A DNA stretch of 64,000 bases. Source: Carposina sasakii (lineage: Eukaryota > Arthropoda > Insecta > Lepidoptera > Carposinidae). Below the pieces are notes generated by a model that did not search any database, was not told the DNA's origin, and saw only the letters and a program-made list of their open reading frames with translations. Made by a program: the position numbers and the translations under genes. Positions 24,313-36,285 of the stretch are shown in pieces. The stretch is from positions 3,038,001 through 3,102,000 of the forward strand of contig CP053155.1 of assembly GCA_014607495.2 (NCBI GenBank), read 5' to 3'. How positions within the stretch are numbered: the stretch's first letter is position 1; every line of letters begins with the position of its first letter.

Positions 24313-24701
24313 TGATGGATGGAAGTCTCGCTGTAGCACGACAGGTGGCCGGCATGGTTATTGCCTAACTCGCGATATCTTTCCTTATCGGATACCTACG
24401 AGTACATGTCGAACACTTCAAGTTTCAGGTTTTTAAGACCTGTTTAAGAAGGTTTTGCCTGTGTTCGTCAGTCAGGACAAAGCTTTTTAGAAGTACATTT
24501 TGTTTTGAATTATTATCAAAGAGTCCTTCCTTCAAGGTCTAAGCACACAAAAACTACACGTTGATACCGGAAGAGTCGCGAGTCCTTGTTTGTAATTTGG
24601 CTATAACTATTCAGTTCTCACATAGGTAACAATTATATTATGTACTTCAGTAAATGAAATAAATATTTATTAGATAACTACCTAATTTTGTGTAGAGTGT
24701 A

Positions 24702-24849
24702 AAGGCCTGGTCAAACAAAGCGTATTTAACGCGCGGTAGGGCGTTTTAACGCTCCAGCCTTCTTATCTTACTCTCTCTAACATAGGAAATACTTGATGTT
24801 ACAGCGTGAAACGCTAACGTTAAATACGCTCTCTGTTTGACGAGGCCTT
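24702..24849. mobile_element. 148-bp MITE with about 30-bp inverted ends
   Basis: The left end AAGGCCTGGTCAAACAAAGC then GTATTTAACG is mirrored by CGTTAAATACGC then TGTTTGACGAGGCCTT. It has no coding sequence. The superfamily is uncertain; ends of this sort occur in Harbinger-type elements. Confidence 0.7.
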
Positions 24850-25216
24850 AAATTGGTCAAACTGTCAGTATAGATTTAGGGTTCTAGTGCTTAAACCAAT
24901 CGCACTCGGTAACCTAAACATCTTTGCCAATTCACATCAAATTGAAAGTGAATTAGAAGAAGACGTCATTATTGTTATCTATACAAACATAATATCAAAA
25001 TTAACCTTGGTATAAAGCTGTCATAACAATGTTATAACACGTTAATAAACACAGCGTAATCATACACGCATTAGATAATTTACCTTTTCGAGGTAAGTCT
25101 TAACCGCTAATGGCGTAGACATTTAAAATTAAATGGTATTAAAGGCTTATATTTTCGAGCATTGTATAATGTAGAAAGGCCTCAAGGCATACTTTATGAA
25201 GATTAACACATGTAGT

Positions 25217-25340
25217 ACCGGCGACTACGTATTTGCGTCTTCTTGGATTTCTAAAGATGCCGCTGACGCTTATTTGCGTCCTGGAATTAGGCGTTGACCT
25301 GATATCGGCACCCTTAAAAAGTTCTGCCGGCAGCGAATCT
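25217..25340 (+). mobile_element. MITE family D
   Basis: Shares the internal pair of TATTTGCGTC words and CCGACGC/CTGACGC blocks with 37309-37400 and 48392-48511. The ends are CCGGCGAC and GCCGGCAG-like and face each other. Confidence 0.6.
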
Positions 25341-25468
25341 GGGCTTCATATCCATGAGAGACGTGCTATTCTACGTTGCTACGAATGCGTGTGATGTCCA
25401 CCAATCATGTTCATCGGTCTATGATATCAATGAATTTGATTTGTGAATATCAAACACATCCAAAGAAA
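25341..25468. mobile_element. Fragment of MITE family E
   Basis: Contains GTGATGTCCACCAATCA and mirrored ends, as in the copies at 27801-28215 and 39593-39748. Confidence 0.5.
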
Positions 25469-27800
25469 TTGGATTGTTAGTTTTTAGCGCTAAGCAAGTC
25501 TATCAAATACGAAAACTCCAATTTTACTCCAAAAATACTTATATAACCCGGTTTGTACGGAACCCTCGGTGCGCGAGTCCGACTCGCACTTGGCCGGTTT
25601 TTTCCATACATTTTCATATTTCATCCATCTGGCAACACGTTACATTGTAGTACCTATGTATTGTACATTATTAGATTTTTGCCTATTCTCAAACGAAAGT
25701 TGGTATAGTCATTCCGCGACGTTTTATCTCGACAATCTTCAAGCAAGACTGCTTTCGATAACCGGTCTACAAACAGGTTATTAATTTGTACAATACATCA
25801 GTATAACTATAATACATGGCGCTAACGTATCTTAGCACAACTGTGCGTAGGCGAAAACTTGGATCTGTTTGCCAACTTACGACGGTGTAGTCTCCTATGG
25901 CTAAAATATGGTATGGCATGGTGATGAGGTAAGTGTTGAGTTCTATCTTTGTCCAATCGGATTAGTTTGTTTGAGGATCATAAGTAAATTTAACACGAGA
26001 CTATTTAAAGACTGGATACTGTCATGTGATTCGTTTTAAACAACGAATGTAGTTACTTACACTACACTCGAGGAGTAGGAGTAAAAGAGTAAATAAACGA
26101 AGTTGGTTACTCCACAACTTCTCTGTATCATTGTTGACTCACACTTATTTTGTACCATTGAAAAAATTTAAAAGTGCCATATACCAGTCTGTATACATTT
26201 AGGTGAGAGTTGGCTCAGACAAACTCATCATTTTTTTAAAACGAAAAACCGACTCCCAAAATTGCATATACTTTCTAGCAAATGTATATATTGCGTTAAG
26301 CCGTGTAGAAGTTTAGAGGCATGGTAATATATGGCCACATTGGCTGAAATTTTACGTCTGAATATGATGATTATTCGTTTGACCTGCCTTTCGATCACGA
26401 CCACTCACTCCTAATATATAGTTGTATGCGATCAATTTACATAGACCTAGCCATTGTGTAGTGCGCCATTTTTATTTTTAAGTTAGCAGGAACGAGTCTT
26501 TAGTAAGTCATTTTACTCAAGGTGTTACGCTTCCTCGAATCTGTACTTTTTATCACCGCTGAGGCCACTCTGGTTTGTGCTCAAAACTCATAGATGGATC
26601 AAATTGTTTTCATATGCTTTGAAATATTTATCTGAGGAGTTGCCCGCCGCGTTTGCTTGCCCTCCTCCAGTTCAAAAACAAGTCCACATTCTCCTCCGCC
26701 ATATGGGACACATGGCACTAGAAGCTGTCTTTGCCCCTGCCACTTTTGGCTCTTCGCAAACGTACCACTCGATTAACATTCAGAAATAGGCACTTGTGAA
26801 AACTAGAGTGCTATTCGACGGTACATGCACCACGCCTAATTATAAATTTGGCAAATTTACCTGTAACACTTATTAAAGCAACATAAAACACTCCTTCTTC
26901 CTGCCCTGTTCCCAAATGGGGTCTGCAATTGGTTTTTTTTCATTCTAATCCGTCAATTCTCATGTCTACCTCTTCCTCTAAAATCTTAAAAAAACAAAAT
27001 TTCAAAACACTACTTCACTCGAGCCTATTGAGTATTACTGGAGTAGGCCCCCCCCTGCCAAAGGGGGATTTTGTAAATAAAGTTCGAAGTTTTTCGGCGG
27101 CTCCACAACTTCTCTGTATCATTGTTGACTCACACTTCAATCTCGCTCGACCATTGAAAAAAATTCGAAGGAATGAAAAGTACTGCCATCTCTTAACCGA
27201 TTTATTCATTTAGCTAGATGAGAGTTGACCAACTATAAAAAAAAATTGCGTTAAGACAAACAAAAAATATTATACATACAGACGAATTGAGAACCTCCTC
27301 CTTTTTTTGAAGTCGGTTAAAGAGAAAACAAATGTCAAATCCTTGGTAATATCGAGTTTCGAAAGAACGAAAGAAACTATATCGCTCCGATCCTATTAAA
27401 AATGGGGTAAGGGCAGGATGATGATGATGATCTCTCAACCTAGTGCTTTCAAGGGAAAAAGTTAACTTATCACTATGATAGTGAACAAGAGTTAATTTAG
27501 GTAATTAAGTAAGGCTGAGGAGGTAGAGTTTCCATGGGATCGGGAGATATGGAAATTCTAAAGTAAACCGAACAAAGTCGTAGGCGGTCGCTAGTCATAC
27601 ACAAGGTGTTATGATAGAGTTGACGTCATTCGCGGTGTTTACTTATAAAATCCACTCTTCCATATCAGTGGTCTCATTAAAGCACCGTATACATATATAA
27701 GTATAGTTTTATGCAAATAATTGAATACATAAAACATTCACGTTTTTGTACTTTTGGAGCTGATATTGTGGAGATACAGGTAAGTTTACTTCTTAGTCGA
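25469..27800. other. Intronic or intergenic stretch with repeat fragments
   Basis: At 25555-25605 lies a fragment (GGAACCCTCGGTGCGCGAGT then CCGACTCGCACTTGGCCGG) of a repeat I know to be common in moth genomes. Another repeat occurs twice in the same orientation, at 26111-26215 and 27100-27230 (CCACAACTTCTCTGTATCAT). The frames at 26577 and 26929 have no recognisable protein. Confidence 0.45.
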
Positions 27801-28215
27801 AGGCTGCCTTGCTTATGATGCGTTTGATGTCCACCAATCAACGCCTGGACCATCCTGGACCTATGAAACTATAATTGGATACATAACTATGACTGGATAG
27901 TAATAGCTGTGATATCCCAATGGTTAAGACGTGCGCCTTCCAATCGGAAGGCCGTAGGTTCGATCCAGTCATGGGCCTGTACCAATGAATTTATTTTATG
28001 TACGGGTTTTCTAAAAATGTACAATTATCGTAGCTATGCCCGAAGAGGGTTGGCACCAGGCAGCAGCCGGCCGTAGAACAAACGCCAAAGCTTTGGCTAT
28101 ATGAGTTTTGGAAGAAACCATATTGCGCCGACCCCATTAATAATTTGTTAAGGGCAGGATGATGATCACGCGTCCCTAGTAACATAGCATAGCACGCCGG
28201 TGGAAAGGCAGCCTT
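27801..28215. mobile_element. MITE family E split by a SINE
   Basis: The ends AGGCTGCCTTGCTTATGATG and GTGGAAAGGCAGCCTT face each other. The interior contains a SINE at about 27899-28166. The host element is related to 39593-39748. Confidence 0.55.
27899..28166 (+). mobile_element. tRNA-derived SINE
   Basis: The head resembles a tRNA: CCCAATGGTTAAGACGTG (A-box region), a CTTCC/GGAAG anticodon-type stem, and GGTTCGATCC (B box). The body continues to a GATGATGAT tail near 28155-28166. A tail-end relative lies at 27330-27430 (GGGCAGGATGATGATGAT). It is a pol III-type SINE, not a tRNA gene, because the acceptor stem does not close. Confidence 0.75.
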
Positions 28216-29978
28216 AGTGGGCTGAATAAAGTAAAGTAGGTACATTATTAGGGACGCAGTGAAAATAAATTTCCCGTATAAAGGCTAAAGTTACGTTTGA
28301 AGTTGAGTTTTGATATAGGTTCTTATTATCAAAAGATTATACGATGAAAAACTTCAGTAAGAAATTCATCATTAAAACTTTTGTTCTGTCTACCTACAAA
28401 CTTCTAAGTGTCCTTTTTTGGGATATAGGTACCTATATATTCGATACTTTTTCAAACTTTCGTTATGTGTTGTCTTATATTTTAAAATATTGTGGGTAGG
28501 TATATGGTTAGGGCTAGGATCTGAAGTGCGGGTAGTTACTAGAACTAGGCTACATGTGTTTAGAACTAATACCGTACATAGTTTCTTTTATCTTATCTCT
28601 AGCCACACTCGGTTAGAACTAGATGTATCTTCGTTACCCTTGGTTAAAACTAGAGGCAGGCGTGGTACATTATGTACCTTATTTATAGAACCTACCTAAT
28701 TGTATATTTATTACTTAGTTACTAACCAAATATTAATCCTACTCGTACAATCCTATCCTAACTACTAGGTAATATTATGAACGAGTTCGTGAAAAATGCT
28801 TGTTACTGTTTGACGGAAATTTTGCTTCATCAGAATAACACATATATTATATCATAATATAAAAGGGAAACAAAAAACAGAATCTATACGAGTGTTACCT
28901 TCGTATGCCAACATTTGTTTGTAAAAAGAGTCTATTGTTATGGGTGTTATTTCCGAAACTATTCCTATCGGTGGGTGTTGCAACACTTTGATAACCAGCT
29001 GCAACCCAATTCTCTGGTAGACGATAGTGCGTGATATTTGGAGTAGTAACTGTTTCTGGTTTTTAAACACATATGTATACATAATTTAAGATATTCACGT
29101 CGTACAGAACACCATATTCCACACTGACGATGACGGTCGAATTCTTAATGATAATGTTTCTTGGAGAACTCATTTGAGGACTATAGGACATAGTTTTCTT
29201 TGAACAGTGCTGCATAGGCTACAGTCTCATACCGCATCTTATCTTAAGCTTCCTTTGTGGTTCCATATCATGGCATGAAATGCTGTAGGCATGAACCTTT
29301 ACACTCGCTTGGTAGTTGCTCGAATGATCAGCAGTTAAAGACGGTAAAGCAGACAGCTACTGCCAACTACCTACAGTTACTCCTCCAAAGGACGTGAAAA
29401 GGCCAATAGAAACCGAAAATATTATAGTAACCCGCGTGCGACCCACTGACTACTATCGAATGATATGGTTTCACGATGCGAGTGGCTGACTGTAGAACAC
29501 TCAGTAACTGAATAGGCTTGCACGAATCCGCTGAATATCTCATACTGTGTCACTTCAGAACCAAGTATGTTCTTTATAAAAGGTGGTTTCTGACTTACTG
29601 TCTGTTTGAGAACGTCCCAAAAGATGTTATAGAAAATGTTATTCCCCTTTTCGATATAAGAGCCAAGTTTATTACCCATCGACCTTCACAATAGACGATC
29701 CATAGCCTCGTATTACGATACCGGCATTGTATTTAAAATGCGCCTCCATTCGCCTTCGTCATTACATTCATAATCATACAATTCATAAATTGATACTGTC
29801 TCATTGTACGTGGCTGAAAACGTCTCGTTAACTCTATAATTTAGGACCTTAAGTTACCGTCTATTAGGTGTAGCATGTGATTATGCCATCCGGTAGTTTA
29901 CATTAAAAAAATACCTTTATCACATACTACTTATACGCGCTTTATATGCATCAAGTTTCAATTCTCTAATACAGCCAC
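28216..29978. other. Intronic or intergenic stretch, nothing recognised
   Basis: No exon, RNA gene or repeat shared with the rest of the window was seen. Several short frames are not supported. Confidence 0.4.
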
Positions 29979-30268
29979 CTGCATAATAGAGGAATAAGAT
30001 GTAGACATAGAGTGCTAATGTCCTACTAACAGTTTCGATGCACCATTAGACTTTTCGGTGCCTCACAATTCCAATCCTTGACACTTAGATTATATTAGTG
30101 TAATGTATAGTAATGTACTACATTACTAATGTATTATAACGTATAGTAATGCAATCTAAGTGCCAAGGACTGGAATTGTGAGGCGCCGAAAAGTCTAATG
30201 GTGCATCGAAACTGTTAGTATGACATTAGCACTCTATGTCTATATCTTATTCCTCTATGCCTGCATCT
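29979..30268. mobile_element. Foldback/MITE with long inverted arms
   Basis: Arms of about 125 bp (about 29981-30105 and 30137-30266) are near-perfect inverted copies, for example GAGGAATAAGATGTAGACAT against its mirror at the right end. The short AT-rich centre contains TATAGTAATG repeats. It is non-coding. Confidence 0.8.
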
Positions 30269-30282
30269 ACTGCTGAGTAAAG

Positions 30283-30528
30283 TAGGGTTGCCAGACGTCC
30301 TGTTTTCCCATATCCTGCTTTTGGGGGTGCACATTTTCTAATCGTGCCGACATCGGGCAAATAAGCGTCACGGGCACTGAATGTGTTAAAGACCTTTGTT
30401 TTGAAATTAGCACGCCACTAACTCCCTCCAGTCGTATTGTCACTGGGCTCGCACATGTATAGTCCTGGGTTTTAATCGAAATGTCCTGGTATTTCTTCCT
30501 CAAATCCTGGTTTTCGATGGCAACCCTA
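30283..30528. mobile_element. hAT-like MITE with 8-bp target duplication
   Basis: The ends TAGGGTTGCCA and TGGCAACCCTA are inverted repeats. The 8-bp GAGTAAAG lies on both sides (30275-30282 and 30529-30536). The 8-bp duplication fits the hAT superfamily. The target site is inside a copy of the CTGCTGAGTAAAGGCCTCCTC motif also found at 6762 and 7488. Confidence 0.85.
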
Positions 30529-30536
30529 GAGTAAAG

Positions 30537-31260
30537 GCCTCCTCTTCACCGCACCACTGTCCTTTGTTCTGGGCCAATCTCATCAATCTGGTGTCCAGCA
30601 GCTTTATGAGCTTTATGTTTATCTGGCCATCGGGCGAGTGGTCTGTCCCTCGGTCTAAAAGCCAAGGTACCCTTGGCGAGCGTTCCTCTCTGGACCCACG
30701 TCTAAACGACATTGGCGTCTCTAGTTCTCTACGATGGATATGCGATTGACAAGTGAGATTTCGAGCAATGCGCGCTTCACTAGCCTTTGTGCTACCCGTA
30801 TTTTTTACCAGACTGCGTCATACATAGGTATATTATACATACAGGGTTATGTTTTTCGAGTGTATTGAATATTAATGTCAAACGGGAGAGATCACGACTA
30901 GTGAAGTCTACACTCCGACCCTCATCCGAGCACATTCAAAATCCCGAGAGCTTTTTTTTTAAGATAGGCAAATATTTGACCGCCATCGTGCCTGATGTTA
31001 AGCAAGATGCGGCCTAAGGTGGTACACGCTTGCCTAGAAAGTGCCTTTTCACTCTAGCTTTGAAGAGACCAATGTTGTATTGCTCGGGAAATACATCGGC
31101 AGGAAGTGCATTCCACTCCTTAGCCATTCGCATTACAAACGAGTTAGCATAACGTTTGGTGCGGATGGGCAACCCGCTTTGCTTGCCTAGAGGATTGCAT
31201 GTCAGTGGGTGATATAAATAACAGGCTGGTAGAAACTGTCCACACGTTGGGGTCTAAATT
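30537..31260. repeat. Degraded interspersed repeat, probably LINE-derived
   Basis: The block around 31040-31200 (GGAAGTGCATTCCACTCCTT and similar) matches my recollection of a non-LTR retrotransposon-related repeat common in Lepidoptera. No intact frame remains and the clade cannot be fixed from the sequence. Confidence 0.4.
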
Positions 31261-31874
31261 CTTTAGATCTAATAGAAATAGACCCCAGAAACTAACTAAT
31301 CATACCCTCAACCTCATGGCGGAAAGGCGCTCAATGTCTGTAGTCCTCTGATGACGCTGAAGCATATCGGCAGCTCAATAGACGTATCTCCAAGTCTCAA
31401 GTGCACTCGCGCCATGAACGTGATGCATCTAATTCTACAGTTTCATTATTTCAGTTTCTATCTCTCTTGAGGATATTATTGCAAAGGTCAGATTCTCTGA
31501 TTGAGTTACCATAAAATTCTTCACCCGAGTAGGAATCGAACCCACGACCAAATGTTTGTTTAATAGTAGTATTTACATAAAAACGTGACATACATACGAC
31601 ACAGCAATAAATTAGTAACAATTATTACTACATATTAACAGCACACAATGTTGTTTGTTTGTTTCACCCTGAGGCATCCACATAACTTTTTAATTACATT
31701 ACTATAAATGGGTAGAGTAATTAAATTACGTCATTATCAGGACAGAGGTAAACAACAGGTAGGGGGACTTTTCATTCTTATTGAAAAGGAAGGACACTGT
31801 CTCCAAGTCACTCTGTAGTCGCCGACACTATTTTATATGAAAAATCTTTTAGCATGTATAACTCCACTATAGAA
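31261..31874. other. Intronic or intergenic stretch
   Basis: A fragment of the tRNA-derived SINE-like unit lies at about 31515-31555 (minus; GAATCGAACCCACGACC). Nothing else is recognised. Confidence 0.4.
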
Positions 31875-32065
31875 TTCATCTCTAGAATACATCAGCTGCA
31901 TCTCCTTACGTGCATGTAGTACTAAGGAACGCGGGAATTCTCTCAGGCGATGAGCTAGCAGTCCGTCACTGATCGTCTATCTGTCTAAACATGGCTGTGG
32001 AACCTCGCTATGATCCTGCAGTTCTAGCTACCCAACGGCTACCCTATTTCGGGAACACAGCCGTG
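31875..32065 (-). repeat. Interspersed repeat family S1
   Basis: Reverse copy from GAATACATCAGCTGCATCTCC to CGGGAACACAGCCGT. Confidence 0.65.
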
Positions 32066-32484
32066 AGTATATATATATGTATGTCGTAGGTAGGTATACA
32101 TTTGCCAACGTGATCTGCTACATACAAATTGTATGATAACCGAGGCGCGGTGTCATTGTTATACTTTATTATCTTGCTCTCTATTTGATGAACTTAACAC
32201 ACTTGTTATGAGATAACATAGGACCGGGTAATGGATCATTAATTTATTATTCGGGGCTACAAAACATTGCTCTAATAAGATGATGAAAGTACGTTATCTG
32301 TCCTTAAGATAGGGAGAGGGCTTCCACGATTCGCTGCTATTCCGGTTTGTCCAGCGTATTCTTTGTTATATTTCCAAAAAGAAGTAGCCAAAACTGCAAA
32401 AACACTAAATAAAATGCTACTACGTTTTGTACACATAGTGAATACCATAAGCTCTTAATTCGAAAGCATTCGCGTTAACTTTAA

Positions 32485-32930
32485 CTATTCTACCAATTTG
32501 TAGGTCCCGTAAAGCCGACCATAGACTGACTGCTTGGAGCGGTCGGCGCCAACAGCTTCATGCGGTCGCTGTTGGGAGATATGCAGTTTCAATACAAAAC
32601 GTTTTTTACGCCTTCGCTTGCGTAATAATAGCACCAGAAGTAGTGTCTCCTCGTCTAAATCCATGTTGCAACTGAGAGCAGCAGAGCAGTCCGTGTTTCG
32701 GTCGGACACGACTTCACAACAACCGCACAAGGACTGCTTGATGCATTTGTACTGCGTTCGCCTCCAACCGCAACACGACTGCTCCCATGCCGTTGGTCTC
32801 AACTGCTCTAAGCAGTTCGTCTATGCGGCCATAGACGCGACAAAAGTCAAGACTAGACAAGACATAGACGTGACAAAAGTCAGACTAAGGCCGGCGCCTT
32901 AGTCTGACTTTTGTCACGTCATCACGCCAT
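32485..32930 (-). mobile_element. Element remnant with Harbinger-nuclease-like N-terminal frame and a perfect hairpin
   Basis: The minus-strand frame 32485-32802 includes MDLDEETLLLVLLLRKRRRK. Such an acidic-Leu-Arg start is common in HARBI1-like transposon nucleases, but the catalytic part is absent. At 32867-32920 two 25-bp arms match perfectly around a 4-base loop. I read this as a decayed or non-autonomous element; the family call is tentative. Confidence 0.35.
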
Positions 32931-33423
32931 AATGTGATTGGTCCCCTGAGAGTTCTTTGGTCGACTCTTACGACAATGTACGAAAGGAGATGCAGTATGA
33001 TGATGATGTTTTCTCTTACTTACCAAACTCTACAAGTCTGGGTACTGAACGGGAAACGGAAATGAAAAGTAACTTTTCGATTAACATTTTATTGGCTCGA
33101 TAACTGCTCGATACAACGTTTTTTTACAACATTAATAAAATTCTCGACAGACTCTAATTTATGGCAATAACGTATTATTGCAATAAAAGTTTACAGCGGA
33201 GTATTAAAGCTCATTAACCTGATTATGTTTCTGTTGAGATTAATGATAAGGATTTGATAGGTGAGAGGATAAAGGGGAGAGGAGTAACATTATTTCCCAT
33301 ATTAATATGGATAGGTCCAAACTATTTCTCTTGATAAAATGGGTTTTTTAAAAACAGGTTTAACCATTGTTCGATAGTAGCCACCAGCGCACGCTACATA
33401 GGTATCTCGGTAAAGATAGAAAT
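32931..33423. other. Intronic or intergenic stretch
   Basis: A short S1 fragment lies at about 32940-33000. The rest is AT-rich without recognisable features. Confidence 0.4.
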
Positions 33424-34030
33424 AAAAAAATTAGGTAAAAAAACCTTTTTAAAAACAAGCTTTTATTTAAATGCGCTAAAAAGAAAAAATAAACTAAAAC
33501 TTTTACTGTTAATTTATAACGTCATTTCAAATTTAACACATTTGACACAATTTATATGTTATAAAAGCTTGTCGCGACATTTAAGTACTCGTATTTACGT
33601 TCTTACTTTTAAATGTTTATTAGGCAGCATCTTTGTGTTGATGTTTCAGATTTTCCCATATTGTTCCCACGCATATCGAAGAAATATCCGTCGACCCTTC
33701 CAGAGCTTCGTGTAGAAGAGTAAGAGAGTAATATACAACAGGGTTCGCCCCGGTGCCCCGAGGTGGTATGTTCACGACATCATGTCATCATGCCACTCAG
33801 TCCTCGGCACGGCCTCACCTTGACTTATTAAAAATTTAAAACTAAGAAAGTAAATACGAGTACTTAAATGTCGCGACAAGCTTTTATAACATATAAATTG
33901 TGTCAAATGTGTTAAATTTGAAATGACGTTATAAATTAACAGTAAAAGTTTTAGTGTAAAAGTTTATTTTTTCTTTTTAGCGCATTTAAATAAAAGCTTG
34001 TTTTTAAAAAGGTTTTTTTACCTAAATTTT
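33424..34030. mobile_element. Large inverted-repeat element (about 190-bp arms)
   Basis: The left arm (33424-33612) and right arm (33834-34030) are near-identical inverted copies; both contain AAGCTTGTCGCGACATTTAA or its mirror. They enclose about 220 bp of unrelated sequence. No coding capacity. The right arm has a short internal insertion (GTGTAAAAG). It is probably a foldback-type non-autonomous transposon. Confidence 0.85.
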
Positions 34031-34129
34031 ATTTTATACTTTTTAGTTTTCACCTGGTAAGTTCCTTAGTCTGTTCATCTCATTCAACGCATCATTATTG
34101 CAAGGTCGTTTGCCAGTTAATTTTGAACA

Positions 34130-34510
34130 GTCCAGCTCTTCAATGAGGAGCCCTTAAAATTTCAACTCAATTGCTTAAAAATATCTGTTTCAAAATAGAT
34201 TTTCAAGTTTTAGAAGTCCGCCATATTGGATTAAGAGTGACGTCACATTTTTTTCGAGTTACTCTCAGCTAGCCCTTTAATTTGATACCCATATTGTAGG
34301 AATGCATTAAAAATAATTGGTCCGCCATTGTGGGTATGCCGCCATGTTGGATTTAGAATGACGTCACACTGTTAATCATGCATTGTCATCCGAACTGAAT
34401 GTGCTCACCAAATTTCAGCCCAATCGGTTGAGGGCAAGTGCCTTAAAATTGAGTTGTAAGATTTCACCCGAACAAACATACATTGCAAGTTAAATAAAAG
34501 CTTGTAAAAA
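34130..34510 (+). repeat. Degraded repeat with CGCCAT...GACGTCAC doublet
   Basis: Two similar sub-blocks, CCGCCATATTGGATTAAGAG then TGACGTCAC and CGCCATGTTGGATTTAGAA then TGACGTCAC, lie about 130 bp apart. They look like an internally repeated, decayed element; class unknown. Confidence 0.4.
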
Positions 34511-34608
34511 CCTGCTACCGTCATATCGTCTGACACCGTACGTCCGCACCGTCAGCAAAGTTTATACTAATCCTTCTTCTCCTTATTCTTATTCATATTC
34601 TTTATTGT

Positions 34609-34809
34609 TCACACACATAGATACTTCTTCTTCCATTCATCCCTATTATCCGTCATCTCATCGCTCAATCCCAGTACACGCATATCCTCTCTCACACAGT
34701 CCATCCAACATTTCTTTGGTCTACGTCTTCCTTTGTTTCCATCCACATTCATGCACAACGCTCTCTGTAAAATATGCCTTTCATCCCGCCGCTTTACTTG
34801 CCCGTACAT
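34609..34809 (-). pseudogene. Non-LTR retrotransposon ORF C-terminal remnant
   Basis: The minus-strand frame gives MYGQVKRRDERHILQRAL, then GRRRPKKCWMDCVREDMRVL, then EWKKK. This matches the C-terminal region after the reverse transcriptase of RTE-like LINE ORFs (usually YGHVMRR... GRPKKRWMD...). The frame is short and lacks the endonuclease and catalytic RT parts, so it is a truncated insertion. Confidence 0.75.
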
Positions 34810-35668
34810 GACAGACTGTTACTATACGCTTAAAAAATATTTCAGCAAAAATTTGGACGGCTTACATTCTTCTTTAAGATTGTTCTGGCTGTGACATACG
34901 GATGGAAAGACAGACGTATCGAATGTAATAAGGGTTCCTTTATTGGCAACGGAAGCCTAAAAACCTGAGCTCATGGGAAGGAGCAGTAAATGGCAGATTA
35001 AAAGAGCTGCTAAGTGGTTTTGCAATAAAATTCTATAAGTATGCCTATAAACTTGAAAACATCTCAACAAACACGTGTATCTGACGATAACCCAGTCTTA
35101 TGATAAGAAAGTATAAACAGATGATATAGTATTTGGTGTAGTCTGAAAATCCCGAACATAGTGAGCTGGGTTACCAGCATTCAAAGGATGTTTAGTTCCT
35201 AGGTAGATCAGCGATAAGATGATAACTAATATGTTGCATTGCAAAACCCTCACTCCAATTTCTCCATGGAGAAATGAATCGTGAATGCATTCGAATTAGT
35301 TCCCATTCATTTACTCTACAAATATGCCATTAACTACTTACCCATTAGAAATTGCTAATTTTCATTCAAAAGTAGGTAACTAGGTACGTAATCATCAATT
35401 AATTAGTACTAATGAATATCAACTAAACTAAACGAATCCATGTCCAAACGAAATGAACTGTTACTCGTAATTCGGATAGTTTAAATTACTAGCTGGATCT
35501 GTTCAAATTATTTTTAACGATGTAACTGATTACTCATTGTGAGTGTTCATTGCGTTACACAATTAAAGAAATTGTGTTATTTAAATTGAAATCTTGTCAT
35601 TTACATTTGTCACCGTTATGCTAAATGTAGGATCTCCTACGTAATACTGCAGTTCCATGAATATTATA
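34810..35668. other. Intronic or intergenic stretch, nothing recognised
   Basis: AT-rich sequence without exons or repeats shared elsewhere in the window. Confidence 0.4.
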
Positions 35669-36125
35669 TATAGGGTGTTTGTGACAGTCAGGCAAATGTA
35701 GATACCATGATTCTAAGGCGGAAAACACTGAAAATTTTCGCAAAAAACTTCCAAAATTTTTCGACAAATTTTCATATTTTCAGGAAAAATTTATAGTTCG
35801 TTTAATTAGGCCTTAGATAATGACTTAAAAACAAAATTTTAACTTAAAGATCATTTTCAAAAAAAAGTTGCCTTCATAAAAGTTCAAATTACTGTTCAAC
35901 CTTAATGTAGTCACAAGTGATAAAAAAAACAGCAACGTGTCACACAATAACCAGTAAGCCCATTTAGTCACAGGATCACCCGATACAATTGGCGCGGAGA
36001 GCAAAGATTGCTGATAATCAAACCAAAAATACATTTCCTGCGAGTAATAACACTGTCGTATAACTCAACACAATGGTACTTGTTCAGCATTTCAGTATTT
36101 GCCTGGCTGTCACCTACACCCTGTA
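35669..36125. mobile_element. TA-flanked MITE, family C
   Basis: The ends TATAGGGTGTTTGTGACAGT then CAGGCAAAT and ATTTGCCTGGCTGTCAC then TACACCCTGTA are inverted repeats of about 30 bp, with TA on each side. It is 457 bp long and non-coding. A fragment of the same family lies at 15229-15300. Confidence 0.75.
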
Positions 36126-36285
36126 TAGGTTGTAGTAAAAGAGGTATGCGAAGCGAAATGCTATGAATATAATATAACCCGCTATGATAAGAGAACCTAT
36201 CTACAAATTTTGTGTACATAGGTTCTCTACTATGCTATGTACTATAGCAATTCGCTTAACATACACCTTCTGTTACACCATGTAT
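36124..36285. mobile_element. Short TA-type MITE, family A relative
   Basis: The ends TATAGGTTGTAGTAAAAGAG and CACCTTCTGTTACACCATGT correspond to the family A ends at 43613-43876. The inner palindrome meets at AACCTATCTACAAATTTTGT. It abuts the previous MITE, sharing the TA junction. Confidence 0.65.

Noticed and set aside
27905..27972. Possible tRNA gene on the plus strand
   Set aside because: A and B boxes are present but the acceptor stem does not close, and the sequence continues into a SINE body with a GAT tail.
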